Notes under the pieces: model-generated | The model's input: the letters and a program-made list of their open reading frames with translations, nothing else | Told to the model about the DNA's origin: nothing | Database searches by the model: none | Made by a program: the position numbers and the translations under genes | In this document: piece after piece, positions 10,340 through 21,769 of the stretch | Layout of the letters: each line of letters starts with the position of its first letter | Position numbering within the stretch: position 1 is the first letter of the stretch | NCBI RefSeq assembly: GCF_023898315.1 | Contig: NC_064615.1 | Coordinates: forward strand, 732,637,450-732,701,449 | Source of the DNA: Schistocerca nitens | Lineage: Eukaryota; Arthropoda; Insecta; Orthoptera; Acrididae | Direction: 5' to 3' | Length of the DNA: 64,000 nucleotides

Positions 10340-11911
10340 TTACAGTAGGATTGACATCAGAGGGCTGCAGAGCAGGGGGATGATAAACAAAGCGTTGAAG
10401 AGGAGCAATACGTGCCGGAGGATGGAAAGGGATTCACCATCTTGGAAGCAGAAGCAGAGAAGGCGCTGAAGGAGATCAAGAATAGGAAGGGATGTGGATT
10501 TGATGATTTGGCAGCAGAGCTGTTGAAAAGTCTAGGAAACAAGGCAAGAAAAGGAATAGATATATGTCAAAGAGGAATGGACTGAGGAATTCCTTCCAAC
10601 AATTATGGTACCAATAGAGAAAAAGAGAAACAATAAAAAATATGAAGAGCACAGAACCATCAGTCTAATTTCTCATGCAGGTAACGTGTTGCTGAGAGTG
10701 TTGAATAGAAGGCTATATGGCGAGCTGGATAGAGGGATTGCAGAGGAGCAGTTCGGATTTAGAAGGCGAAAAGGAACAAGAGATGCTATTGGCCTGTTAA
10801 GAAGTATACGGAAAAGATATATGGAGAAAGGTAGAGAAATCTTTCCTGTTTTTATAGATTTGGAAAAGGCTTTTCACAGAGTTCAGTGGAACAAGCTGAT
10901 GGATATTTCGAAGAGGAAAGGAGTAGATTGGAAAGAGAGACGACTGATACAGAACCAATATTTGCACCAGAAAGTAACGATAAGGATTGGAAATGAAATG
11001 TCAGAAGGAAGACGAAGTGTTAGGCAAGGTTGTTGCCTTTCCCCACTGTTGTTTAACGCATACCTTGAAGAGATTATTGTGAAAGGCTTAGATGGGAAAA
11101 GAGGAATATGTATTGATGGAAAGAGAACAGAATTTATAAGATTTGCTGATGATATGGTATTAGTGGGAGAAAGTGAGCAGACAGTGAATAACATGCTGAA
11201 AGATCTGAATGAAGCTTGGGTGGAATACGGGATGCAAATAAACACAGCAAAAACAAGGAATATTGTCATTAGTACAAGACGCAGACTGTCAAATATTAAA
11301 ATAGGAAAAGGTACCATTATCCAATTAAGTGCATTTAAATATCGGGGAAGCACAATAACTGAAGACTTGAGACGTCACCAGGAGGTGAAAACTCGAATTG
11401 CAATAGCGAAGGAGACATTCAACAGAAATAGGAGACTGTTATGTGGCAAATTAGATAAAGGTCTAAGAAAAGGCTTGGTAAATGTTTTGTCTGGAGTGTG
11501 GCACTACATGGGGCAGAAACATGGACGCTGAGACGAGAGGATGAAGAAAGGTTAGGAGCATTTGATATGTGGATGTGGAGGAGAATGGGGAGGATAAGTT
11601 GGACGGAAAGAGTGAGTAATGAAAGAGTACTGGAAATTTGTGGAGATAAGATGTCTGCTGAAGATTATAAGAGAAAGGAAAAAGAACTGGTTGGGGCATT
11701 CATTGAGAAGGGAGTGCTGGCTAGCAGATGCTTTGGAAGGACTGGTTTGTGGGAGAAAACTGAGAGGAAGAAGGAGATACAAGATGATAGACGACATTAA
11801 GCGAAGAGGAAATTATACGGACCTGAAGAGGATGGCAGAAGACAGGACACCCTGGAAAACTATCATGTGAAAACCTGCCTTTTAGCGGGACACTAATGAT
11901 GATAATGATGA
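10340..11911 (+). pseudogene. RTE-clade LINE, reverse transcriptase and C-terminal region, 5'-truncated
   Basis: The long frame 10605-11531 holds most reverse transcriptase motifs: RTISLISHA, EEQFGFRRRKGTRDA, motif A FIDLEKAFHRV, motif B RQGCCLSPLLFNAYLEE, motif C FADDMVLVGES and the following KYRGSTITEDL. A frameshift near 11490 leads to VALHGAETWTLRREDEERL (11498-11800), and another to a basic C-terminus ending in TPWKTIM at 11870. Upstream, 10415-10600 translates as palm-leading sequence (EAEKALKEIKNRKGCG) with a stop near 10585. The endonuclease is missing. The 3' end has a short ATG/ATA-rich tail (TAATGATGATAATGATG), as in RTE elements. The protein differs clearly from the RTE at the window start, so it is another family. 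Confidence 0.88.
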
Positions 11912-11949
11912 GAACTGTCCCTGGTCCCCAAGGTAATACCTCGGCTGTG

Positions 11950-11951
<2 letters not shown>

Positions 11952-11996
<45 letters not shown>

Positions 11997-12015
11997 TGAG
12001 TGTGTCAGACAGAGA

Positions 12016-12078
<63 letters not shown>

Positions 12079-12130
12079 TTCAGATATGTATGAATTCCAA
12101 ACAGACCAAACTGCTGAGATCATCGGTCCC

Positions 12131-12169
<39 letters not shown>
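11952..12169. repeat. Microsatellite cluster: (GT)n, (GA)n, (GA)n
   Basis: A GT run covers about 11952-11994, a GA run about 12014-12076, and a second GA run 12132-12169, separated by short unique bases. The cluster directly follows the RTE 3' end, a common place for tail-derived microsatellite growth. Frames through it (11893-12123 and 12000-12329) are artefacts of the repeat. Confidence 0.95.
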
Positions 12170-12171
<2 letters not shown>

Positions 12172-12883
12172 ATTATTGTGTAACTTCGTTGAAGTGCATG
12201 CATGCATTTCTGAAAGAGCACTGCGTCGTTCATCGTAACAACACAGCTACTGGAATATCGCATTTATCCACTGATACTAGTCAGCGACTCCCAATTAAAA
12301 TGTCCTCTCCTATACTGGAATTACAATAATGTGTGTGCGAATATAGGCTGTGATACAGAAGAATGACATATGGAAGTCTGCGACTGGCTATGAGGCCTGT
12401 ATGGGTAGGAAAAGTGGTTAAGTCGACTGCTCGCATAAAACTGGAAATCCTACTGCTAACCCCATTCCGGCACCAATTTTCAGTGGCGTCATTCCCTTAT
12501 GCAGCTGATGGTTTCTCATATTCGCCACTGCAAATACATTTCATGTACCCTGAGTAGCTACACATCAGCGTGCTCTGCATGCATGGTCATGTTGCGCTAG
12601 GCTTTGCAGAAGTTACATGGAAATTGAAGGGGATCACTGCTGTCAGCTGTAGTTGTACATGTCTGAAAGAACAGAAACCACGCATTCATATAACTGATAC
12701 GCCTAGTTGGGCAATGGATCACCTTCAGTGCGGATGCACTAATACGAAGATCTCCTGAGGGAATCTTAGAGTAGCGAGGAGGAATCAATGGACAGGGACT
12801 GCAGACAGATAGCGCTCGGTGGGAATGTGGATCGGCTGTGAAGCGTGCCGAAATAGTCCATGCAGTCGCTATGACACTGTGCT
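12170..12883. other. No gene recognised
   Basis: About 700 bases with mixed composition and only short overlapping frames on both strands. I see no domain, splice-bounded exon, inverted repeat or known repeat family here. Confidence 0.5.
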
Positions 12884-12953
12884 CCAGATAGCGCAAGGGT
12901 TAACGCACCTGCCTAGGAAGCAGGAGATCCCATGTTCGAATCCCAATCCGGTA
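12884..12953 (+). mobile_element. tRNA-like SINE head (second SINE family)
   Basis: A 70-base tRNA-like unit has A box TAGCGCAAGGG and B box TGTTCGAATCC. Between them is an anticodon-arm-like stem CCTGC/GCAGG around CTAGGAA, which would place AGG as anticodon. The acceptor stem is poor and there is no full cloverleaf, so I call it a tRNA-derived SINE rather than a functional tRNA gene. The unrelated 3' part follows to about 13010 without clear duplications. Confidence 0.65.
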
Positions 12954-13173
12954 CTCACTTTTACTCATTGCCGCTGATTCCGCTTAATGTCCCCCTACAG
13001 GTGACAGCAGTGGTCCCCTTCAGTTTACATGTAATGTTCCACACCTGCGGATTCTACGTGGTGTCCATTCTTTCAAACAAGTCCGAAAGTACAGTTCATA
13101 TAATTTGCACAAGTTGCCAAGCTGCAGAGTGCGCAGGCGCGATGAGCTTCCTGTACTCATCACAACTCCTAGT

Positions 13174-13409
13174 GCCGAACGAGGTGGCACATTGATTGGT
13201 TAGCACACTGGACTCGTATTCAGGAGGACGGCGGTTCAAACCGATATCCGGACATCCAGGTTTAGATGTTCCGTGATGTCCCTAAATCGCTTCAGGCGAA
13301 TGCCAGTATCGTTCCTCTGAAAGATCACGACCAACTTACTTCCCCATTCATACGTAATCCGATGTGACCGATTGTCTCACTGTTGGGTCCCCCCCCCCCC
13401 CCCCCCCCC
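13174..13409 (+). mobile_element. tRNA-derived SINE of a third family, with poly-C end
   Basis: It begins GCCGAACGAGGTGGC, continues GGTTAGCACACTGGACTCG (A-box region) and GGTTCAAACC (B box), and has the body CCGTGATGTCCCTAAATCGC. This pattern belongs to a SINE widespread in Schistocerca, recalled from memory. It ends in a run of about 21 C residues (13389-13409), probably expanded from a short C-rich tail. Confidence 0.78.
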
Positions 13410-14378
13410 TAAATCACCCAACAACTCGTAGTGCGTTTCGACGTAGCTAGCTGCCATGTCTCACACCGGTGTGGTAGGGCCAGGTGTTTCTTGGGTTATA
13501 CTCGATGAGTCCTCACCCACATGAAGACAGTGCCGGAACTACCAGACTGGTGAAGCGAACCCCTCTGGAAAGAAAATACTCGTGAACAAGAGCCACTCAT
13601 ATGGCTTCTTCGTATGAATGGAGTACTAAGAGGCACGGAGTAAAGTGCCATATGCTTCACGGAACACACCAATGATCTTACATTTCATTCAAGTTGCTTA
13701 AACTGGCGAACAGTTCGATGTAAATTGTTTGAACCTTGGTTAAGTGTGTTCTGCAGGAACTGCACTGTGCTTGCATCTTAATTATATTTCATGTGCAATA
13801 AAAAGTGTTGAAATTAAGCGTTTAAAAGCAAAAAAACATAATTTTATTTTGTAATTGGATTCGATCTACGATCATCATCTAATATTTATGAATGACTAAA
13901 AGAATGCGAATAATTAATTTTTTCATGTGGATTGAAGTTCCTATTGAGCGATTCTTGAGTATCTACTGCTTCTATGTTTGGCTGATGGGTAGCTGTCATT
14001 ATTTATTCACTTGAAACGATATTTAGAGGGCCATAAATCCATAAATCGGTATAATTGTTTATAATACATAATTGCACTGCAATTAATTAAATATTAGCCT
14101 GGTTAACATTAATTCAATGAGGCATCTTGATTTCTCAAAGAGATTTCTTATTGGGGGAATGTTGTGTTTACATCTGTGATATGTAACATACTTGGCCTTA
14201 TGCTGTCTTCTTTATCATATAACTGCAATGACATTTCCCCAACAGCGTCGTGTAAAGCGTCTGCGTACAACTATCGACAAATACTGACGGCCCATGTGAA
14301 CCCAACTGCTAAACATTTCTTCAGAGGACTTCATTTTGGACCCTCTGTAGCATCCGTATTTGGTAGTCGCTGGCCAGG
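13410..14378. other. No gene recognised (AT-rich)
   Basis: Mostly AT-rich sequence with stop codons in all frames. The only longer frame (14164-14433) runs into the following SINE. No transposon motif or exon is visible. Confidence 0.5.
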
Positions 14379-14571
14379 TTCAAATGGCTCTGAGCACTAT
14401 GAGACTCAACTTCTGAGGTCATTAGTCCCATAGAACTTAGAACTAGTTAAACCTAACTAACCTGAGGACATCACACACATCCATGCCCGAGGCAGGATTC
14501 GAACCCGCGACCGTAGCGGTCTCGCGGTTCCAGACTGCAGCGCCTAGAACCGCACGGCCACTTCGGCCGGC
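14379..14571 (-). mobile_element. tRNA-derived SINE, copy 4
   Basis: Complement of the main SINE with intact tail and head. Eleven-base duplications CGCTGGCCAGG lie at 14368-14378 and 14572-14582. The copy is complete at the tRNA-like end (GGCCGGCC). Confidence 0.94.
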
Positions 14572-14789
14572 CGCTGGCCAGGCCTCGAGAGGTACTATCA
14601 TAGAGAATTGTAGGTAGGACCGTATCTCGACGCATCCCGACGATGCCCGACTTATACCGATGAATCCGAAAGCGTCGCTATGCATACCCTCCCGCCTCGA
14701 ATCGTAGCGATGCGTCCTAATACGTCCCGACAAATGCTCGTTCTGAGTTCATAACTTAGGAAGAACGGCAGTAGGGTCATCGTCGCAAC

Positions 14790-15990
14790 CATGGTCCATT
14801 CACTTTTATTTTTTTTATATGATCCTTAGAGATAAGTCATATGCTTTATGTCACACCCAGGTATTTCACCGTCTTCATCCAAGGAATCGGATGACAATTC
14901 ATGGAGAGCCTTGCATCTATTCCGGTCTCTTGGAGATAAAATGGCGTTGCACTTCTGCGGGTGTAGTTGCAGTTTGTTCTTTCTACTCAATGTTTTCATT
15001 ACTCAGACCTGGACTTGAAGTCTACGAACGTTCGCTGTATGGAGACAGTCGGCGGTGAGGAAGACCATTGGTTAAGTATCACATTACCGTTGATCGGTGT
15101 GTTATTCACATAAATATTGAACAGTGCAAGGGATAAGACTGATCGCTTTGGTATTCTTGGAGACATCTTCAGTTTCGACCTCTTTATGGTTTCCCCGTAA
15201 TTTCACATTATTAGAGGAGTGTCGGGATCAGTTTTAAGAGAATATGGGCTTGCGATGTGATGCGTAAGTTTGACTATATGACTGTCTCCACAACTTATTC
15301 GCAAGGTCTTTTCCACATCAAGGAAAACTGTTGCCGTGATCAGCTGTATTTCATACAAGAGATTCCTCTGGAACCCTAGATGTTGCAGCCGAATCATTTA
15401 ATACACAGCCAAGAGATCTTAGATCCGTTTGTGTATTTCTCTACCGCATTGGAGGTTGTGCTGCTAGGCTGGCTACTGCTGATGCGAGTTGGGTTTTTAT
15501 TGAGTTTCGGATTGGAAATAAATTGAGAAAACCACCATTTTTCCGGGAAGTGTGCATTCTGTAAGCAGCTGCTGTAAATCCTCGCCTATGGGACCAACGG
15601 ATTTTTTAGCGGATCTTTAATCTACTGGTTTGACACTGAATCAATATCCGGTGTTCTTTGGGGTCCCAGTCAGCAAATTACATCTTTGCTTTCTCAGGCG
15701 GATCTCATATCCACATATTGTCGGAGGTCCTGTTAAATTCCTTCCACCAAGTAAATAATATGTCTACCCTGTCAAGCTAGTTTCGAGGAGGTGGTGGCAG
15801 TGACCTTGTAATTCATGAAGTGACACGAATTTCTCTGCTTCGGCTATCGCATCGTAAACCAATCCTTGGTGCGTTTCCAGTGGTTGTTTTGGAGGTTTTG
15901 CTGATCGAACCTCATTTTACTAGCTGCCACTGGTCCCTACTTTGTAACATCAATTTGTTCATTACGTCCTTCCCCGATGCTGTATGCTAT
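14790..15990 (-). pseudogene. Jockey-type LINE reverse transcriptase fragment 1
   Basis: On the minus strand, 15203-15397 gives motif A in a damaged form (TATVFLDVEKT). It is followed by VLSLALFNIYVNN near 15110-15140 (motif B end) and, near 14850-14950, the thumb signature CNAILSPRDRN and a decayed PIPWMKTVKYLGV. Sequence upstream to about 15990 is weakly consistent with the linker before a Jockey palm domain (WKRTKDW near 15880). Stops and shifts are frequent. It is separate from the larger Jockey-type element that begins at about 16335 because the same palm motifs recur there. Confidence 0.62.
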
Positions 15991-17509
15991 GCATAGAGTC
16001 GCCTTATAAATTGTTTGCATTATTTACCTTCGGTGTTTTTTAGTCGGGTCCCTTAACTCCCGCCATCGTTCCCGAACTCAGAAGTTCTGGTCCTGCATTG
16101 TTGGAGGAGCAGTATTAACTGGAGCTGATGGTTGCCAATTTAGTTGCAATAATACTCGCTAATTATACTGCCTCCAATAACTTGTCTATGAGCAGACTTC
16201 TGACTGATTTGATGGGGCCTGCTACGAATTATTTTCCTATTACAGCCTCTTCATCTCATAGTACCACCTGCACCCTAGGGCCTCAATTGTTTGCTGGCTG
16301 TATTTCAGTCTCTGTCTTCCTCATTCCTTATTTTTAATTTAAAACAGAAATAATAAATAGGTAAAAAAATAAGAGCACATTTAGAACATTTAAAATACCA
16401 TGTAAAACATTGACCTTAAAAAGAAGCACTTTACTGTCGCTAAAACATTAAGGACCCGCCATGGGAACGGTCATTCGTTGTTTAAGGGGACTTTAGTTGG
16501 ACGTTGAGAAGCATATAGGAATGTGGATATAAGGATGGACTCATGTGGACTACGGAGTATGAATGGATATTGGGAGACAAGAAGGGAAGAATACTTGGTG
16601 GTGTCGGTAAGGTTATAATTTAAAGGGGATAAAGGGGTAGGGTGGGAAGGGGAAGGGGGAAGCGGCTACAGAAATATGGGGAGGAAAGGAAAAGGAAACC
16701 CTGATGAGGTGAAATGAGTGGAGTGGATTTATAGCTTGTAGCATGGGTAGATGTCAGAATAAATTTCATGATCTGGGAGAGGGAGATGATCGAAACTGCG
16801 TAGGGAGAGGATGTGGTACGCAGATATAGGATTGATGTGATGTGTCGATAGAGGCGAGGGAGAAGGTATACAATTATTGGAGTGGAGTATCGGATGGTGT
16901 AGGCTGTTCGGATGTGTTCAGTGCGAGGGAGGAAAGGTGGCAATTTGATGCGCAAAGCGAGACGAAGTGCATGATGTTCCAGCATGTGAAGGGACTTACA
17001 CAACTTATGTGAGGCGGATCTCCATCCAACATTTTCCTAGGAGAAGACGTGTCGGACCGACATTTTGTAGGTGTGGAAGACACAAGTTCGGCCAGTTAGT
17101 AGGTTTAGTCTATCATGAGATTTCTGCTAGTTGGTTAGTTGGCGAGGTTTCTATGCTAGCTGCCAGTCGATGATTACTGTAAAGTATGTTAATGTATTAG
17201 TTAATCAAACTGTAAGGCAAAAGACATGGAGATGGAAGATGCAGGTGGTTCGTCCTATTATTACCTGGATTTTGGAGGCGTTGAGCTTGAGGAGTTGTCT
17301 GGTTACACCAGGAAGTAAACTGACAGCAGTGGAGCTGGAGGGATCGTAAGGATCTCTGTAGGGTGGAGGGCAGGGAAAACGTGTCATCAGCATACCGAAG
17401 GAAGTGGGCTGACGGAGATGGTTTGGGCATATTAGCAGTGTAGAGGAGATAAAGGAGAGGCGAGAGGATGGAGCCTTGGAGTACAACTGCAGCGTAATGG
17501 AAGGTATGG

Positions 17510-18626
17510 TTTAGCCTTCCAGTATAAATAAAAAATATAAAACAACGATGTGTAACCTACCCGAACAGAAAATAAGAATGAAACTAATTAAATTTGGATA
17601 ATTAAATTCTGATGTATGAAAACTGATGAATCTTAACTCACGAAAAACTGATAAATTTTGACGTAAGCAGTGGCCTGGCCTGTGAAATCAATCTCAGTCT
17701 GTCCGTGAAAAAAAAAAAAAATTGAAAAATTCTTACCTCGTGATGGTGTCGCCGGAAAACGCTGTCTATATATCTGCTCGTAAATGGCACAGCTTAGTGC
17801 ATTGCTGATCTATCTACTAATACCGGATGACATTTGTCTGAGATCTGAATTACGAGAAAAACTGACTTTACTTAGTGACACAGCTGCACAGCTGGTCGCC
17901 TGATTACTAAACAACACATGACTATGATCTGACAAAAATTCTGGAATATTTTAATTTAGGTAAATGACTGGATCCGGACAGGCAATGACTTAAGGGGAAA
18001 TTATACTTTTATAGTTGACTGTTGAAAACAACTATATTCTGAAATTTTTTTTACGTTATTGATAAAGATCTACAACCCATTACACGGGAAAAATGAATAT
18101 ATTACAAATCTGGGTCAACTGGTGTTGACAAATCACAAAAGAAAAGTTTGAAACAAATTCATATTAACATCTCAGGCAAGTGACGTAACTACGCGCATGC
18201 CAATAAAAATAATAAAATTTACCGTTCAATAGGTGATTGACTTAATTACACTGTTGATTTTTCATTATATTGAGAATTATTCATTTGTTCATCATCATCT
18301 CATTCCATGGTATAATTTAACTTTGCAGCTGATCACAATTATTACTCAGTTCCATATAATAAAATTTTACAATTTGTTCTGCACTGTGACTTTAACAACT
18401 ACTAATTATAAACTGAACTGTACCAGCGACAGGTTACAAATACACTGCAGCAGCGAGCGACTGCAACTGCCACGGAGACTTCTCTGACCTGCGACTCTAT
18501 TGCAGCTCTCTTTTAACAGGGGCAAAGATATTCTATGTCTCATGCAGCGCCTGTGAATTGTCGTTCTAGCAAGTGAGCAATACATCGAGATTACATTTTC
18601 TCCAGCAGGGTGGTGAACCCCTTACA
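17510..18626 (-). repeat. Solo LTR inserted in the Jockey reverse transcriptase
   Basis: The minus strand reads TGTAAGGGG at the start (18626 downward) and ends GGCTAAA (17510). Four-base duplications ATGG lie at 17506-17509 and 18627-18630. Removing the segment plus one duplication rejoins the Jockey frame exactly (…NTNSH, then TFHYAA leading into QGSILSP). A 1.1 kb non-coding insert with a 4-base duplication is what recombination between the two LTRs of a Gypsy-type element leaves. Its ends, TGTAA and TAAA, resemble those of the full Gypsy element at 39058-47213, though the body looks different. Confidence 0.82.
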
Positions 18627-19317
18627 ATGGGAATTAGTATTGTTAATAGAGGCAAGGGATGGGTTATTTGTTAGGAATGTTGCAATAAGGCGGATATAGT
18701 TATCTGGAAACGAGTAAGTCTGGTGTTGGGGGACCCAAATGTCATACAGTCATACGCTTTCTCGAGAACGAGTGAGACAAAAATCGTGGATTTACAGCTG
18801 ATGAGCTGATGGGTTGCAAACGAGTGAGCTACAGGAGCTGGTCATCACAGAAGTTGCGATAGAAATCATACTGGTTAGCAGGAATGAGATTGTGATGGTT
18901 CAGATGCTGATGGGCACATTTGTAGCATATGAATTCTAAGACTTTGTTAAACACTGAGGTGAGCCAGGTGGGGTGGTGCGAGGAGGTATCAGTAGGATAT
19001 TTTTTGCGAGTTGAGGAAAAGTAGGATTCTGGAGGTTTTCCACAGTAGAGGATAGTAACATGTCGAGAGGATAGTGGGATAAAGGGTTGTAAGGGTGACT
19101 GGAAAGGAAAGGGCATACTTTGAGGTGTCTATAGGTAATGCAGTCGTAACCAGTGGAAGTGTTGGAATTTTTCTGAAGTAGTTGTCTTCTGTTGTGTGCT
19201 GTGATTGGTATACTTAATTCTATTTGTAGTATGTTGTCCAAGCTTTGAGGCAGTGATGGGAAAACGGTATTTGTGCGTTCATGGATTGTGAGGAGCAGAG
19301 AATATTCTAAATTAAGG

Positions 19318-19509
19318 TTCAAATGGCTCTGAGCACTATGGGACTTAACATCTGAGGTCATCAGTCCCCTACAACTTAGAACTACTTAAACCTAACTAAC
19401 CTAAGGACATCACACACATCCATGCCCGAGGCAGGATTCGAACCTGCGACCGTAGCAGTCGCGCGGTTCCGGACTGAGCGCCTAGAACCTCATGGCCACC
19501 GAGGCCGGC
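19318..19509 (-). mobile_element. tRNA-derived SINE, copy 5, inside Jockey ORF2
   Basis: Complement of the main SINE family. Eleven-base duplications CTAAATTAAGG lie at 19307-19317 and 19510-19520. It interrupts the linker between endonuclease and reverse transcriptase. Confidence 0.95.
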
Positions 19510-20639
19510 CTAAATTAAGGAAGCCAGGATCTGACAACATGTCAGAGTGGTAGGATCCGAAGTGGTTACGTCTCCTCAGGTTGCCAGGTAGGATGTAGTT
19601 GTTGTGGAGGAACGGATGGTGAGGGATGAAGTAACTGCCAGTGAATCGAAGGAATACTTTCCAAACTTGGGAGGGTTAATGAGAAGTGTAGTCTGGTGCA
19701 TTTCTGGGGACAGTCCGGACGTTTTTTTGTTTTTAATAAATTCTTAATGTGTTGGATAATGTAGTGCATAGGAGATGGCGAGGAGAATGGTAGGTGCCAC
19801 TTGCAGCTGGATCGAGGGCTGTTACAGTTAGGCATCAAAGGTGTTTGGAAGATGCTGGGACAACATATGGAGCGGTGCTGCTTTCATGATGAGGACAATG
19901 TCACCTTGGAGGGAGTCTGAACTGATGCCACTGCTGGAGGTCTATTGGAGACTACTATGAATATTAAGGTAGAGGCAATAACATAGATTGAGCATGTACA
20001 GTTAATTTGGGTGAGGAAGTCACAGGAGCTGAGGTTATTAGGCCAGATTTTGATGGCTGAACAGGTAACGGCTATGGTTTTGAAGAAGAGGGTGAGGGTA
20101 AGTTCTTCGGTGGGAGTGTTGCATAAGAGCTATGTCCGAACAAGGATGTTCTTGTGGTGTTCGGTTGCAGCTCTGCCTCTGGCCAGGGCAGGAGAATATC
20201 TATATGGTGAAGGATATAGGGAGGCGTTAGGATGTTGTGATAGAGTTGGAGAATTGTTTCATTAAGGGTGAAGGTACTGACATTATGTCGGTGGGTAGGA
20301 AGTGGATATTGTGGTACAAGATGCCACAATGCTGTCGCACCAATAGGCAAGGCTAGAGAGTGGGTTGGGTGTTTGACAGACAGAGAGGGTTTAATTATGG
20401 ATGTTGAAATGGGTTAATACAAAGTGGGCTTAGTTTCGAGAGTACATGGATTGGGTGATGGGGTAAATATGCAGCAGGCAGCAAGGAACGTTTGTTGCAC
20501 GTTATGTGCTCACAGAAAGGCATGAATATTTTGGAGGACGATGCTGGGGAATCTAATGATATTGTCGGCAGTAGGAGATGGCGGAGGAAATTATTGGGAT
20601 GGATAGGATTATCAGTAGGTCCGGCAGGCATGGTTAATT

Positions 20640-21480
20640 CTAGTTTGAAGGGTGGAGCTTGACTTTGCATTTGGCGGAGTAGATATCGTGGGTATCATTG
20701 CAGGCGTTGCAGGTGGAAGGGGAAGTGAGGTTTGAGCATTGTTTCAGGAAGTAGGCACCTACACAGTGAGGACAAGTGGTTGGATTTTTGCAGTCGGGTG
20801 TGGGATGATCATTATAAAGGAGATACTTAGGCAATGGTAGTAGGTGGGGAAGGGATTTGGAGTGTTGGACATTGTGTTGGCGGTTGTAAAGCCACCCTCC
20901 ATAAGCAGGTAATCGAGGATGGGAGCAGAATCAGTGAAGATGCACATAAGAAAGGTGGGCCTGAGTTGTCGATGTGGAGGGCCTTGCAGATTTCTAAGGC
21001 AGGAAGGGAAATGAGTTCGGAGATCACCTCCTCTGTCGTGATTTCAGCGACAACCTTCGTTATCACGGCGGAAAGTGTGGGGTATAGTGAGGAGACTGGG
21101 GTTGTTTGAATTGGGAGGCAGTATTGAAGGTAGCGAGGGACACATGATGGCTGAAGATGATTTTTAGGAGAAGCCTTTGTGGAAGTTACGGTTAGTGGAT
21201 TGAATAAGGGCAGAATCTTTGTGGGGAGGAGGTGGTGAAGAGTTTGCGGGAAGGGTGGGATATGGGAAGGAAATGATTACAGATGACGACGAGACTGTGG
21301 TAACGGGGGTGTGGGAGGGAGAAGTTGGTAGGTTGGTAGGTTAAAACAAGCGCTCCACACAGCGACAGAAGGAGCAGGTGTGGGGTGGTATGAGTGACGG
21401 AGGTAGTAGGAATGTACATTGTGGGGTGATGGGACGTGGCACAGTTAGTAGATGGTTTAACTATCCCCGTGAGAATTGCA
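20640..21480 (-). pseudogene. ORF1 of the Jockey-type LINE (Gag-like, CCHC zinc knuckles)
   Basis: On the minus strand a pyrimidine-rich, Pro/Ser/Thr-rich N-terminal part (21480-21200) is followed by ITKVVAEITTEEVISELISL near 21066-21005, typical of the RNA-binding fold before Jockey zinc knuckles. Then come cysteine-rich units: DHPTPDCKNPTTCPHC near 20810-20760 and CNACNDTHDIYSAKC near 20700-20660. This is the pattern of the nucleic-acid-binding ORF1 protein that packages LINE RNA. Two or three frameshifts break it. Confidence 0.75.
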
Positions 21481-21504
21481 TTTATATACACCAATACTGG
21501 AAGT

Positions 21505-21750
21505 GCCAACGGCCTTGCCGCAGTGGTAACACTGATTCCCGTCAGATCACTGAAGTTAAGCACTGTCAGGATGGACTAGTACTTGGATGGGTGACCATCC
21601 GGTCTGCCGAGCGCTGTTGGCAAGTGAGGTGCACTCAGTCTGTGTGAGGCAAACTGAGGAGCTTCTTGATTGAGAAGTAGCGGCTCCAGTCTCGTAAACT
21701 GACATAAGGACGGGAGAGTGGTGCGCTGACCACATGTCCCTCCTCATGCA
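21505..21750 (+). mobile_element. 5S-rRNA-derived SINE (SINE3 type)
   Basis: The first 115 or so bases (21505-21620) align to 5S rRNA by eye: GCCAACGGCC at the start, GATCACTGAAGTTAAGCAC (internal promoter A box), TAGTACTTGGATGGGTGACC (intermediate element and C box), and GCTGTTGGC closing the terminal stem. Anticodon-type tRNA features are absent. A different tail follows from about 21621 (GTGCACTCAGTCTGTGTGAG) to about 21750. The diverged loops and the tail distinguish it from a functional 5S gene. It lies at the 5' end of the Jockey-type LINE. Confidence 0.85.
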
Positions 21751-21769
21751 GCCCACACAACGTAACTGT

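Larger units (their letters stand above)
16620..20620 (-). pseudogene. ORF2 of the Jockey-type LINE (endonuclease and reverse transcriptase)
   Basis: From the minus-strand 5' side: a decayed endonuclease region about 20620-19850, and a linker with VWKVFLRFTGSYFIPHHPF near 19650. The reverse transcriptase follows with GYDCITYRHLKVCP (19110-19160), NKVLEFICYK and NLIPANQYDF (18880-18960), motif A as VLEKAYDCM near 18760, motif B as QGSILSPLLYLLY near 17450 (read in frame, with V for the usual first G region) and the catalytic box LRYADDTFS at 17370-17395. The C-terminus reaches about 16620. Frameshifts separate several blocks. The solo LTR lies between motif A and motif B, and the SINE between the linker and the palm. 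Confidence 0.82.
16335..21480 (-). mobile_element. Jockey-type LINE, nearly full length, decayed
   Basis: Reading on the minus strand from right to left there is a pyrimidine-rich 5' part and ORF1 (about 21480-20640), ORF2 (about 20620-16620) and a 3' non-coding part (about 16619-16335). Both ORFs carry multiple lesions. A solo LTR (17510-18626) and a SINE (19318-19509) have inserted in ORF2. The right edge is close to the 5S-derived SINE at 21505. I cannot fix the 3' end exactly because no clean A tail is visible. Confidence 0.78.

Noticed and set aside
11893..12329. Frames rich in Leu/Ser/Thr or Arg/Glu
   Set aside because: Direct translation of GT and GA microsatellites.
12884..12953. A functional tRNA gene with anticodon AGG
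   Set aside because: The A and B boxes are present but the acceptor stem does not pair and non-tRNA sequence follows; better explained as a SINE head.
21505..21620. A functional 5S rRNA gene
   Set aside because: Too diverged in the loops and continuous with a SINE-like tail; no T-run terminator at the expected place.
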